A DNA stretch of 64,000 bases from Solwaraspora sp. WMMD406 (GCF_029626025.1 NZ_JARUBF010000001.1:3410001-3474000), one strand, 5' to 3'. Counted from the first letter of the stretch, positions 47,488-56,655 are shown. Numbers and translations: made by a program. Notes: generated from the letters alone by a model not told the origin.

Positions 47488-49617
47488 TCACGCGCGGACC
47501 GTGTCGGCGTCGGTCAGCGTCGGTGGGCGGTGGTCGTGCCCGACTTCGTCGACGGGTTCGGGCTGGCGGGCGAGGCGGCTCGGCCACCAGAACCGGCGGC
47601 CGATGACCATGGCGATCGCCGGCACCAGCAGGGTCCGGACCAGCAGGGTGTCGAGCAGGACGCCGAAGCCGACGATGATCCCGATCTCGGTCAGAGTGAC
47701 CAGCGGGAGTACGCCGAGGACGGCGAAGACGGCGGCGAGCAGGATCCCGGCGCTGGTGATCACTCCGCCGGTGACGGCCAGGGCGGTGCGCATCCCCTGC
47801 CGGGTGCCGGCGGTCGGGGTCTCTTCCCGGGCGCGGGTGGTCAGGAAGATGTTGTAGTCCACGCCGAGCGCCACGAGGAACAGGAAGGCCAGCAACGGCA
47901 CGTTGGTGTCGAGTGCCGGATAGCCCAGGACCTGGGTGAACAGGGTGGTGGCGGCGCCGAGGGCGGCGAAGAAGGTGGCGACGACGGTGCCGACCAGGAT
48001 CAGCGGGGCGACCAGCGACCGCAGCAGCAGGATCAGCACCAGCAGGACCACGATCAGCACCAGCGGGACGACGACCCGCAGGTCCCGCAGGGCGGCCTCG
48101 CGGGTGTCCAGGTTCGTCGCGACCGTTCCGCCGACCAGGGCGTCGGCGTCGGGTACGGCGCCGACGGCGGCCCGTAGGTCACGGATCGCCTGGTAGCTCT
48201 GTGCGCTGTCCGGTTCGGCGGTGAGGACCACCTCGATGACGGCCAGGTCTTCGCTGCCGTCGGCGGGCCGGGCACCGGCCACGCCGTCGACGCCGGTTGC
48301 CGCGTCGAGCACCGCGTCGGCGCGGGCCGGGTCGGTGACGACGACGACCGGGTCGGCGGTGCCGGGCGGGAAGGAGCGGGACAGGGTGGCCAGGCCGTCG
48401 ATGGATTCGGCGCTGACCCGGAACTGTTCGGTCCTGCTGAGTCCGATCCGGGCGTCGAACAGTCCGGTGGCGAGGACCGCCAGCAGCAGCAGTGATCCGG
48501 CCAGGACGGTGCGGGGGCGGCGGGACACCAGGGTGCCGGCTCTGGCCCAGATCCCGGTACGGGTGGGGTCGGGTTGTCCGGGGCGGGGCACGAACGGCCA
48601 GAACAGGCCGCGGCCGCAGACCGACAGCGCGGCGGGCAGGACGATCAGGCCGTACAGCATGGCGGTGGTGATGCCGACGGCGCCGGCGACGCCGATGGCG
48701 CGGTCGTTGGCGAGTACGGCGGCGAGCAGGGTCAGCAGGCTCAGCACGACGGTGAGCGCGCTGGCGGTGATCGCCGGTCCGGCGGAGCCGAGTGCGCGGC
48801 GCAGGGCCAGTCGCCGGTCGGGTTCGCGGCGGAGTTCCTCGCGGTAGCGGGCGATGAGCAGCAGGGCGTAGTTGGTGCCGGCACCGAAGACGAGGACGTC
48901 GACGATGCCGGTGGTGGACGGGTCGATGCGCAGGTCGATGGCGCGACTGACGATGGCGATCAGTCCGTTGCTGACGACGTCGGCGGTCCCGACGACGGCC
49001 AGTGGCACCAGCCAGAGCCAGGGGCTGCGGTAGGTGATCAGCAGCAGGGTGGCGACGACGGCGACGGTCACCGCGAGCAGGGTGACGTTGGCGCCGTCGA
49101 ACGCGGCGGCGACGTCGGCCGTGAAGCCCGCGCCGCCGGTGACCTGGGCGGTGAGTCCGGCCGGCAGGTCGGCGCGGGCGTCGGCGCGGAGTTGGTCGAC
49201 GATGTCGCCGAGCGCTACCGGATCGATTTCGGCGGGGAGCGGTACGGCGACCAGGGCGGCGGTCCGATCGGGGGCGAAGACGGTGGGGCCGACGTCGCCG
49301 CCGACGGCTTGGTCGGCGAACGTGGCGCGGGAGGTGTCGATCACGTCTTCGTCGTCGGCGGTGAGTGGCTGGCCGTCGCGGGAGTAGACCACCAGGGCCG
49401 GGTTCAGTTGTCCGTCGGGGAGTTGCCGGCGCAGCTCGGCGACCTGGACGGATTCGGCCGTGTCGGGGAGGGCTCCGGTGGGTTCGTTGCCAGTGCGTGG
49501 CTCGTCGGCGAAGGTGACGACCAGGCCGGAGAAGGCGACCGCCGCGAGCAGCATCGCCCAGGCGCTCCATCTGCCGCAGATGATCGCGGTCAGGCGGGAT
49601 CCGATCGATGTGGCCAT
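47488..49617 (-). CDS. MMPL/RND-family transporter
   Basis: 709 residues in two pseudo-symmetric halves: an extracytoplasmic loop after helix 1, then TM bundles with GAGTNYALLLIARYREELRREPD (first half) and LFLVALGVDYNIFLTTRAREE (second half), the latter Asp-Tyr pair being the proton-relay signature. Exports lipids or hydrophobic compounds. ATG 49617 is chosen because GAGGTAACG lies directly upstream; ATG 49632 is in frame. Divergent from a marR gene 116 bp away, its likely repressor. Confidence 0.9.
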   Translation of the reverse strand: MATSIGSRLTAIICGRWSAWAMLLAAVAFSGLVVTFADEPRTGNEPTGALPDTAESVQVAELRRQLPDGQLNPALVVYSRDGQPLTADDEDVIDTSRATFADQAVGGDVGPTVFAPDRTAALVAVPLPAEIDPVALGDIVDQLRADARADLPAGLTAQVTGGAGFTADVAAAFDGANVTLLAVTVAVVATLLLITYRSPWLWLVPLAVVGTADVVSNGLIAIVSRAIDLRIDPSTTGIVDVLVFGAGTNYALLLIARYREELRREPDRRLALRRALGSAGPAITASALTVVLSLLTLLAAVLANDRAIGVAGAVGITTAMLYGLIVLPAALSVCGRGLFWPFVPRPGQPDPTRTGIWARAGTLVSRRPRTVLAGSLLLLAVLATGLFDARIGLSRTEQFRVSAESIDGLATLSRSFPPGTADPVVVVTDPARADAVLDAATGVDGVAGARPADGSEDLAVIEVVLTAEPDSAQSYQAIRDLRAAVGAVPDADALVGGTVATNLDTREAALRDLRVVVPLVLIVVLLVLILLLRSLVAPLILVGTVVATFFAALGAATTLFTQVLGYPALDTNVPLLAFLFLVALGVDYNIFLTTRAREETPTAGTRQGMRTALAVTGGVITSAGILLAAVFAVLGVLPLVTLTEIGIIVGFGVLLDTLLVRTLLVPAIAMVIGRRFWWPSRLARQPEPVDEVGHDHRPPTLTDADTVRA

Positions 49618-49733
49618 CGTTACCTCGTTCATCGTGGGCGGCGGCGAAACTACGACGGTCAAGTATTTCGTTCATCGAGACTATAGCGGGGTTGGGATAG
49701 GGTTTCGCCAGCGGACGACGGGAGGATCACGGG

Positions 49734-50324
49734 GTGAGTGCCGGCGTGTGGGGGGCCGGGCCGACCGGCCGGCGGGCTGTGGTGGCGGAGATCATCCGTC
49801 GGCTGCGCGGCTACACCGTCGAGGCCGGCCAGGTGGGGCATGCCTTCGCCGGGCTGCATGGTCTGCATGCCACCGACCTGCAGGCGCTGATCGCGGTGAT
49901 GGACGCCGAGAACACGGGGACGCCGATCACGCCGGGCGGGCTGGCCGTCCAGCTCAGCCTCACCTCCAGTTCCGTGACGGCGCTGGTCGACCGCCTGGAG
50001 CGGGCCGGACACCTGCGTCGCGATCGGGATCCGGACGATCGACGGAAGGTGCGGTTGCGCTACGCCGAGCCGGGTGCCCGGCTCGCGACGGAGTTCTTCG
50101 CTCCGCTCGGTCGGCGTACGGACGCGGTGATGGCCCAGTTCAGCGATGCCGAGTTGGCGACGATCCGTCGGTTTCTCGACGCGATCGGGGAGACCACCCG
50201 GGCGCACCGCGACGAGGTCCGCGCGGCACCGGGCTCGGGCTCGCGTACCGTCGCCGGCCCGCCGGGGGCGGATGTCGACGGTGACGTCGAGGCGGACGTC
50301 GACGAGGCCGACGACCCGTCGTGA
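49734..50324 (+). CDS. MarR-family transcriptional regulator
   Basis: 196 residues. The winged-helix core is TDLQALIAVMDAENTGTPITPGGLAVQLSLTSSSVTALVDRLERAGHLRRDRDPDDRRKVRLRY, with the wing motif DPDDRRK. The C-terminus adds an Asp/Glu/Val-rich tail. GTG 49734 follows GGAGG. The A/T-richer gap to the MMPL gene (around 49660-49690, GTATTTCGTTCATCGAGACTA) is the probable control region for both. Confidence 0.9.
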   Translation: MSAGVWGAGPTGRRAVVAEIIRRLRGYTVEAGQVGHAFAGLHGLHATDLQALIAVMDAENTGTPITPGGLAVQLSLTSSSVTALVDRLERAGHLRRDRDPDDRRKVRLRYAEPGARLATEFFAPLGRRTDAVMAQFSDAELATIRRFLDAIGETTRAHRDEVRAAPGSGSRTVAGPPGADVDGDVEADVDEADDPS

Positions 50325-50745
50325 GGTGTCTCGCCGTACCACATATGTTGGTGACTTTCTGAATACTCTCAGTTATTTCCCCTGGTCAGAGCGTCTCTTG
50401 TGACGGTACTCTCGCAGTAAGGCACCGTTGGCGAGGAATCGTCGACCGCCACGGCGACGAGAGGTTTCGTGTCCGCCGGTGGTCTCGCCGCACGGCGGTG
50501 CCGGGCGCGGTGATCCCGGTGGCCCGACTGCGCGGGAACACAGTGGACTAATCTCGCCGACATCTTCCGACGACATCGCCCCGGTCGACGACGAGTCGGC
50601 CGGCCGATCCCACCTGCGCCGGGGCGGCCCGATCGGTGCGTCCCGGTTGGATCCGAAACGGCTGGAGGGCCTCGGCCCCGTTGTTCGGTGACCCGTCGAA
50701 CAACGGCGAGCCCGAGCGGCCAGCCGGGGAAGGAGGTACGACCAC
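50325..50745. other. 421-bp gap before the amidase gene
   Basis: No supported gene. The first 90 bases are unusually A/T-rich for this window. A 10-bp hairpin (50678-50687 with 50697-50706) and GGAGG at about 50731 precede the amidase start. A long structured leader is possible; no known riboswitch pattern was recognised. Confidence 0.4.
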
Positions 50746-51555
50746 ATGGGAATCTGGACCGATCTCGCCACCTGGCGGGGTCCCACCGTCAACAGCGGAA
50801 ACGGCACCGGTGCCCTGAACGAACCGGCCGACCGACTCGACGAACACCGGGGCATCGTGGTGCACATCGCCGCCGGCTACTTCGAAGGCACCATCGCCTG
50901 GCAGCGTAACCCGACGTCACGGGTGTCGTCGCACTTCGTGGTCGCCAAGGACGGCCGGATCGCGCAGATGGTGGACACCGAGATTCGGGCATGGACCCAA
51001 CGTGCCGGTAACCGCGCCTGGCTGAGCATCGAGAACGAGGGGTTCCTGCCCGACCGGCTGACCCCGCAGCAGCTGGAGGCGAACGCGCAGCTGCTGGCCC
51101 GCTCGCACCGCGAGCACGGCATCCCGATCCGTAACGCGAGCAGTCCCGACGAGCGTGGACTCGGTCACCACAGCATGGGTGCCGAGCACGGCTTCGACTG
51201 GGGTCACAGCCAGTGTCCCGGCCCGGCGATCGTCGCGCAGAAGCCGGCCATCGTCGCTCGCGCCCAGCAACTCAACCCGCCGCCGACGCCACAGCGTCCG
51301 CGGTGGATCATCGACGACCTCGACGACCCGGGAGACACCGTCATGTACCTCGTGCAGTGCACCACCCAGACCCCGAACCCGATCTTCGTCGTCCACGACA
51401 GCGGCAAGGTCCGGCACATCGGCCCGGCGGAACTCGCCTACCTGCGGAGCCTGACCGGCGACCAGACGGTGTCGACGATCACCGAGTCCGAGCCGGGTGC
51501 GTGCGCGCGGCTGCTCGCCGAGGCCCGGGTGTCCCAGGGCTTCCTGCAGAACTGA
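50746..51555 (+). CDS. N-acetylmuramoyl-L-alanine amidase (Amidase_2)
   Basis: 269 residues with a T7-lysozyme-like zinc amidase fold: VVHIAAGYFEGTIAW (His40), SHFVVAKDGRIAQMV, and GHSQCPGPAI with the last ligand Cys157; another His near 141-148 completes the site. It cuts the lactyl-peptide bond of peptidoglycan. No signal peptide or membrane helix is seen, as in phage endolysins, so it may be phage-derived or exported by a nonclassical path. A C-terminal domain (about 195-269, MYLVQCTTQTPNPIFVVHDSGKVRHIG) is of unknown role. Confidence 0.85.
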   Translation: MGIWTDLATWRGPTVNSGNGTGALNEPADRLDEHRGIVVHIAAGYFEGTIAWQRNPTSRVSSHFVVAKDGRIAQMVDTEIRAWTQRAGNRAWLSIENEGFLPDRLTPQQLEANAQLLARSHREHGIPIRNASSPDERGLGHHSMGAEHGFDWGHSQCPGPAIVAQKPAIVARAQQLNPPPTPQRPRWIIDDLDDPGDTVMYLVQCTTQTPNPIFVVHDSGKVRHIGPAELAYLRSLTGDQTVSTITESEPGACARLLAEARVSQGFLQN

Positions 51556-51603
51556 ACCGTCGCGCCGACCACCGGATCCTCGGCAACGGCGCCGGGTGGT
51601 GGC

Positions 51604-53001
51604 CTACCGGGCTCGCGTCAGGTCCTCCCACCGTAGGCCGGGGTAGTCCCCGGCCGTGGCGAGGAAATCCTCGAACTGCGCCAGCGTCAGATGACCCGGC
51701 ATCGGGTAACGGGCCGGGATCGCCCGGAGCGACTCGTCATAACGGGCATACAGCGACATCTCGTACGGGAAGCTCGTGAGATCCCGCCCGAGGTAGCCGC
51801 CGTGCCGGGTGGCCCGGTCCAGCACCGCCTGCCACCGGTGCGGCGGCGGCCACCCGACCGCGTCCGGCACCCCGTTCTGGAACAGCGCCAGGTGGATGTC
51901 GGCGAACGGCTCCCGGGCGTCCAGATAACCCTCCACATCGCGCAGACTCGGCTCCATGCTGAACGTCATCCAGTACGGCACCGACCCGGTACGCAGGGCC
52001 CACCACGGGTCCAGCACGATGAACGATTCGACTAGGAGCCGGTTCGCCGGGATGCCGCGCAGCCGATACCACCAGCGGTAGAGATCGGCGACCATTGGCG
52101 ACGGTGACGAGGGTCGGTCGAAGACGATGCGCCGGACCCGGTAGCCGTTCGCGGTGGCGAACCGGTCGATGTCCTCGGCCAGCTCCCCGGCGAATCCCCA
52201 TTCCGCCTCCGGGCTGTCGCTGTCCGGCTGCGGTCCGGTCCATCGGCGCACGGGCGAGTCGTAGCGGGCCAGGTAGTCCGACACCCGGTGGCTACCCAGG
52301 TGGAACTCTTCCTCGGTGGCGCCTCCGACCGCCCCGTGCTGGAAGACGTGTCGGTCACCGATCACGGTCGTGCGCCACCGCTGGCGGCAGTCGGCCACGA
52401 TGATGGTCCCGCCGGGTGCGAGTCGTTGCCGCAGGAAATCCTCGTACGCCGCCCCGAGCGTGCGGCGCTTGTACCGGAAGTAGGTCAACGCCCGCACCAT
52501 CAGCCGGTCCTGGTTGGCGTCGTGCATGTGGTGCAGCTGGATGTCCGGATTGGCGTCCAGCAGCGCCCGGCCCGGTGTGATTCCCTTGCGCATCGCGCCC
52601 GTCGGATCGTCGGGGTGCACCCGCTGCGCCACCGGGATGAAGAAGGTCTGCGGCAGCCACGGCACCCCCAGCGCCGCCCAGAGGTGCACCAGGGCGCCGC
52701 TGGAGGAGCCGACCGCGACAGCCGGGTAGCGCCGCACCGGGTACTCGCCGGTGACCCATCGCGACACCTCCTCCACGTCGGTGCGCTTCATCCGACCGGC
52801 GCGTACCGCCTCGGTCAGGCCACTGACGATGAAGGCCTTCTCCTTGGCCTTGCGGGGCAGCAGGTCGGTCGCTTTGACCAGCGGTTTGAGCAGAGTCGAC
52901 TGCCCCAGGGCGGGGAAGGACTCGCCCCGCAGGTACGCGGCGGTGGCCATCAGCATGGCCGACGCGGAGTCGAAGCTAGCCAGGAACCTCGGTGGGGACA
53001 C
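51604..53001 (-). CDS. Uncharacterised protein with GSSSG motif
   Basis: 465 residues, not assigned to a known family. Near residue 95, YPAVAVGSSSGALVHLWAALGVPW looks like a nucleophile elbow (G-x-S-x-G), and later FRQRLAPGGTIIVADCRQRW resembles a Rossmann-like strand; an acyl hydrolase or transferase is possible. Rich in Trp/Tyr/Arg. GTG 53001 is preferred since GGGAGG lies 8 bases upstream; GTG 53010 is in frame. It overlaps the alpha/beta hydrolase gene by 26 bases, so it is the last gene of a four-gene operon. Confidence 0.75.
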   Translation of the reverse strand: MSPPRFLASFDSASAMLMATAAYLRGESFPALGQSTLLKPLVKATDLLPRKAKEKAFIVSGLTEAVRAGRMKRTDVEEVSRWVTGEYPVRRYPAVAVGSSSGALVHLWAALGVPWLPQTFFIPVAQRVHPDDPTGAMRKGITPGRALLDANPDIQLHHMHDANQDRLMVRALTYFRYKRRTLGAAYEDFLRQRLAPGGTIIVADCRQRWRTTVIGDRHVFQHGAVGGATEEEFHLGSHRVSDYLARYDSPVRRWTGPQPDSDSPEAEWGFAGELAEDIDRFATANGYRVRRIVFDRPSSPSPMVADLYRWWYRLRGIPANRLLVESFIVLDPWWALRTGSVPYWMTFSMEPSLRDVEGYLDAREPFADIHLALFQNGVPDAVGWPPPHRWQAVLDRATRHGGYLGRDLTSFPYEMSLYARYDESLRAIPARYPMPGHLTLAQFEDFLATAGDYPGLRWEDLTRAR

Positions 53002-53905
53002 CGTCGACACCTCCCGTACACCGGGCCACCTGGTCGAGGAAGCCGTGGATCACCCGGGCGAACTCGACCGGATTGTCGTGGCTCATGGCGTGTACCACGC
53101 CGGGAAGCCGCCGTAGCCGGGCGTGGTGGGCCAGTGTGCGCAGGTCGCTGGCCCAGGCGTCGCCGACCAGCGGGTCGCGGGTGCCCCTACAGATCAGCAC
53201 CGGTGCCGCGACCTGCCGGATCCGGTCCTCCGGCCGCTGTCTGAGCGCCGAAGCGAACGTGCGCACGACCCGTCCGAGCCCGGCCCGCCGGTAGTCGACC
53301 ACCTGGACACGTTTCAGTCGCCATGACTGAGTGGACTGCTCGGCCCGCCAACGCCACAGCTGGTGACGCCACCGCCGCCGGTCCGGATCGACGATCGGGC
53401 TCGCCAGCACCACCGCCGACACCCAGTCGGGTGCCGTGGCGGCGGTTTCGACGACCACTTGGCAGCCCAGCGAAACCCCGACCAGCACGGCCGGGGCGGT
53501 GACGACCGCCGGCAGCCAGTCGGCCAGCGCGGCGCCGAGCTCGACGACGTCCGGCACCGGCACGGGCTTGCCGCTGTGCCCGTGGCCCGGCAGGTCAGGA
53601 GCGAAGACCGGCCCGGTGGCGGCGAGTCGTCGCGCCAACGGAGCGCACATCCCGGCCGCCACCCCGAGCCCGTGTACCAGCACGATCGGCGGTCGGCGGG
53701 CCGCGACGTCGCCGGCCAGCTCCGCCGGCCGATCCCAGCGTCGGTCGACGATGGTCCAGGTCGTCCGCGCGGGCGCACCCGCCCGGACTCGCCAGCTCGC
53801 CGGAGCCGGTACCTCGACCTCGCCGACGGTCGACCTGGTCGCCGGCACCGTAGCCGGCGCCGGCGCCAGTAGTCGCTTCGTCGCGTGGCCCCTCGCGCGG
53901 CTCAT
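52976..53905 (-). CDS. Alpha/beta hydrolase
   Basis: 309 residues. Oxyanion-loop motif HGLGVAAGMCAPLARRL, strand FAPDLPGHGHSG, nucleophile elbow GVSLGCQ (Ser), acid in CRGTRDPLVG, and His in PGVVHAMSHDNP: a complete triad. The N-terminal 40 residues are basic and proline-rich. The start overlaps the SDR stop (ATGA) within a 12-bp repeat tract. Substrate unknown; probably an ester. Confidence 0.88.
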   Translation of the reverse strand: MSRARGHATKRLLAPAPATVPATRSTVGEVEVPAPASWRVRAGAPARTTWTIVDRRWDRPAELAGDVAARRPPIVLVHGLGVAAGMCAPLARRLAATGPVFAPDLPGHGHSGKPVPVPDVVELGAALADWLPAVVTAPAVLVGVSLGCQVVVETAATAPDWVSAVVLASPIVDPDRRRWRHQLWRWRAEQSTQSWRLKRVQVVDYRRAGLGRVVRTFASALRQRPEDRIRQVAAPVLICRGTRDPLVGDAWASDLRTLAHHARLRRLPGVVHAMSHDNPVEFARVIHGFLDQVARCTGGVDGVPTEVPG

Positions 53906-53940
53906 CGCGCGGCCTTTCGCGTGGCCTTTCGCGGGTTGCC
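53881..53940. repeat. Degenerate 12-bp repeat, five units, at the SDR/hydrolase junction
   Basis: Units beginning TCGCG at 53881, 53893, 53905, 53917 and 53929 encode the basic SDR tail (RKATRKAAR) and the first codons of the hydrolase. The start/stop overlap itself lies in the repeat. Confidence 0.75.
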
Positions 53941-54840
53941 GGCTCCGGTGGCGGGTGCCGCCAACCAGCCGTCGTCCACGCGGGCCCCGAGTGGAACAGG
54001 CCGCCGGAGGTTGCCGGCGGTGTAGGCGACCGCCTCTGGTACGAAGTGCCTGCGGGGCACGGTCAGCGCGCTCACCCGCTCCGTCACCGCCGGCAGCAGC
54101 CGGCCGGCGAGCACCCCGAGCCGGGCACCGGCACCGACGGTGACCTCCCGACGTGGGTGACGGGCCAGCCGTACGACGACGCGGGCCACCCGGTCCGCCC
54201 CGACCGGGCGGCTCGGCGGCACCACCTGCCGTCCGGTCCAGTTGGCCGCGCTGCGGAACATCGGCGTGTCCACCGGCCCGGACAGCACCGAGCACACGGC
54301 GATGCCCGGCACGTCGGACACCTCCTGGCGGGTGCAGGCGCTCAGCGCCCGAATGGCGTGCGCACCGGCCGCGTACGCGCTCTGCTGCGGTGCCGGCACC
54401 CAGCTCAGCACCGACGAGACGTTGATCAGCGTGCCGGTGCCCTGTTCCCGCAGCCACGGCAACGCCGCCCGGACGCCGTGATAGGTGCCGAACAGGTTCG
54501 TCCGCACCACCTGGTGCCAGAGCTCGGCGGGTGACTCGTCGACCGGTCCGTACAGGTTGACCCCGGCGTTGTTGACCCACACGTCGATCCGCCCGAACCG
54601 GGCCACCGCTTCACGGGCCGCGTCGGCGACGGCGTCGGCGTCGGTGACGTCGACCGGTACGACCAGCACCTGCGCGCCGTGGCCACGGCATTCGATGGCC
54701 AGTGCCTCCAGCGCCTGTCCGCGCCGGGCGAGCAGCACCAGGGCGGTTCCGGCGGCGGCGAACCGGTGGGCGCAGGCGCGGCCGATGCCGCTGGACGCAC
54801 CGGTGACGACCGCGATCTGCTGGTCGAGGTGACGGGACAC
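53902..54840 (-). CDS. Short-chain dehydrogenase-like protein lacking the catalytic Lys
   Basis: 312 residues of the classical SDR fold: cofactor motif TGASSGIG (13-20), NNAG (90-93), catalytic Ser near 142-143 and Tyr156. The YxxxK lysine position holds Ala160 (AYAAGAHAI), so normal proton relay is lost; the enzyme may be impaired or use another mechanism. A C-terminal extension of 60 residues (AVTERVSALTVPRRHFVPEAVAY...) is shared with an actinobacterial subgroup. The GTG at 54840 has AGGAGG upstream. Second gene of the operon, 32 bp after the membrane hydrolase. Confidence 0.88.
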   Translation of the reverse strand: MSRHLDQQIAVVTGASSGIGRACAHRFAAAGTALVLLARRGQALEALAIECRGHGAQVLVVPVDVTDADAVADAAREAVARFGRIDVWVNNAGVNLYGPVDESPAELWHQVVRTNLFGTYHGVRAALPWLREQGTGTLINVSSVLSWVPAPQQSAYAAGAHAIRALSACTRQEVSDVPGIAVCSVLSGPVDTPMFRSAANWTGRQVVPPSRPVGADRVARVVVRLARHPRREVTVGAGARLGVLAGRLLPAVTERVSALTVPRRHFVPEAVAYTAGNLRRPVPLGARVDDGWLAAPATGAGNPRKATRKAAR

Positions 54841-54872
54841 GTGTCCTCCTGATGTCGAGGGCGGGGTCGAGG

Positions 54873-56444
54873 TCAGCCGGTCGCCGGTACGCCGAACGGC
54901 AGCGCCATCGGCCTGCCCCAGGTACGCCACGGCGGGCAGGTCAGGCCGGGCCGGCCGGCGAGGAACCGGTCGACCTCGTGGTAGAAGGCGGGGGTGTCGG
55001 GCAGGTATGGGTGGGCCTCGCGGATCGGGCAGGCGTTGCGGGTGACCGGTAGCCGCCAGCCGTCGGGCATCAGTGGCAGGTCGGTCGCCGAGGTCACCGC
55101 GAGCGAGCGCACCCGTGGCGGCAGGGAGGTACGGAGGACGGCGGCGCCGCCGTTGGCCGGGGCGAGCAACTCGCGGGCCGCCGGTGCGTCGGGTTCGAAG
55201 TGGAAGTCGACCCAGTCGGAGATCGGCACCAGCAGGCGGAGCAGATCGCTGCCGACCCGACCTGGTCCGTTGCGCCCCGCCGGCAGGTAGTGGGCCGGGC
55301 TGTCCGGGAACGGGCCGATCAGGATCAGCGTGTCGACCCGGTCCGTCGCGTCGGTGGTCAGCGCCGCCCAGGCCACCCAGACGGCATGCGAATGGCTGGC
55401 GACGACCAGCGGACGGGGCAGGTCGCGGACTTGGTCGGCGAAGGTCTCGACCTGTTCGGCGAAGGGCCGTTGGGTGTCCGACCGCTGGTAGGGGGCGCCG
55501 GTGCGGATCGGGCAGGTGGCGCGGCCCTGCGGCTGGCCGTCGCCGGTGCCGGCGTAGGAGAAGTAGAAGGTCTGGGCGCAGGTATAGCCGAGCACATCGG
55601 TGCGGGTACCGAAGATGGTGCCCCGACCTGAGGCCGAGTTGATGCCGGACATCAGCAGGATCGATCCGGCGCGCGGTGGTGCCGGATCGGTCGGCCGGAC
55701 CGTCCGGGTGGCGATGAACACCATGGTCGCGACGAGGAAGGCCGCTGTCGCGGCGACGAGTCGCAGCCGGGGATACGCGGGTGCCGGCCGGGACAGCAGC
55801 CGGATCGCCGTCGCGGTCAGCAGCCCGGACACCGGGACCGTCGCCACCGTGAGCGCGGGATACCGTTCGGCGAGCACCCCGACACCAACCAGCAGCACGA
55901 CGTACGGGATGGTGACCCACACGCGCAGGCCGGTCCGCCAGCTCCGTCGCCAGGCGGACCGCAGCCGGGTGCTGCCCTGCCACGGCATCGGGGCGACGAT
56001 CGCCGCGACCAGCGCCAGCACCCCGACGCCGGGCCAGAACAGCCGGGAGTAGAGCACCGCGGCGGCGATATAGGTGACCTCGGCGGCGAGCAGCAGGACC
56101 GGCAGCACCGCGAGGTAGATGGTGGCGGCCAGCCGGAGCCGTCGCCAGGTGAGCCCACCGAGCATCAGCGCGAGCACGCCGACCCGTACCGCGACGGCGC
56201 CGACCAGGCCGGCGGCGAACCACGGTACGGACGGTGCCCTGGTGAGCAGGAGCCGCAGGTCGGTGTAGAGGTCGATCGGGGGCATGGCGACCAGGTGTGC
56301 CAGTCCCGGCCATCGGGGCAGCACGCCGGTGACGGCCAGTACGGTCACCGTGCCGGTCGTCACGATCAGGGGCCAGAGACGCGGCGGTTCGTCCTGGCGG
56401 TCCGCCCGCCGTTCGTCGCCGCTCCCCGGCCGGTCCCCGCCCAT
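54873..56444 (-). CDS. Membrane protein with C-terminal hydrolase-like domain
   Basis: 523 residues. Residues 20-260 contain about seven membrane helices. After them an extracytoplasmic domain (265-523) shows ILLMSGINSASGRGTIFGTRTDVLGYTCAQ and VVASHSHAVWVAWAALTTDATDRVDTLILIGPFP, reminiscent of a lipase-type elbow (SHSHA) with no exact GxSxG. Not assigned to a named family. ATG 56444 has AAGGGGCG upstream; a longer frame would run through the 14-bp repeat and is rejected. First gene of the operon leading to the SDR, hydrolase and GSSSG protein. Confidence 0.78.
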   Translation of the reverse strand: MGGDRPGSGDERRADRQDEPPRLWPLIVTTGTVTVLAVTGVLPRWPGLAHLVAMPPIDLYTDLRLLLTRAPSVPWFAAGLVGAVAVRVGVLALMLGGLTWRRLRLAATIYLAVLPVLLLAAEVTYIAAAVLYSRLFWPGVGVLALVAAIVAPMPWQGSTRLRSAWRRSWRTGLRVWVTIPYVVLLVGVGVLAERYPALTVATVPVSGLLTATAIRLLSRPAPAYPRLRLVAATAAFLVATMVFIATRTVRPTDPAPPRAGSILLMSGINSASGRGTIFGTRTDVLGYTCAQTFYFSYAGTGDGQPQGRATCPIRTGAPYQRSDTQRPFAEQVETFADQVRDLPRPLVVASHSHAVWVAWAALTTDATDRVDTLILIGPFPDSPAHYLPAGRNGPGRVGSDLLRLLVPISDWVDFHFEPDAPAARELLAPANGGAAVLRTSLPPRVRSLAVTSATDLPLMPDGWRLPVTRNACPIREAHPYLPDTPAFYHEVDRFLAGRPGLTCPPWRTWGRPMALPFGVPATG

Positions 56445-56500
56445 CGCGCCCCTTCGACTTCCGCCGTTTCCGCCGCCGCCCATGCCCGCTCGGCCGGCAC

Positions 56501-56584
56501 GTCGGCCCGTTGACGTCGGCCCGTTGACGTCGGCCCGTTGACGTCGGCCCGTTGACGTCGGCCCGTTGACGTCGGCCCGTCCGC
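56501..56584. repeat. 14-bp minisatellite in a divergent promoter region
   Basis: Five perfect copies of GTCGGCCCGTTGAC (56501-56570) plus one degenerate copy to 56584. Each contains GTTGAC, close to a -35 hexamer. It lies between the membrane hydrolase start (56444) and the stress SDR start (56727). Confidence 0.95.
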
Positions 56585-56655
56585 GTCGGGCGACTGCCCG
56601 GTGTACCCGGTGGCAAACCCCCGTCTGCCCGGGGATCTGATCGCCGTCCGTGCCG

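Noticed and set aside
50325-50745. c-di-AMP (ydaO) riboswitch before the amidase
   Set aside because: The position would fit, since cell-wall hydrolases are frequent targets, but the conserved aptamer segments were not found.
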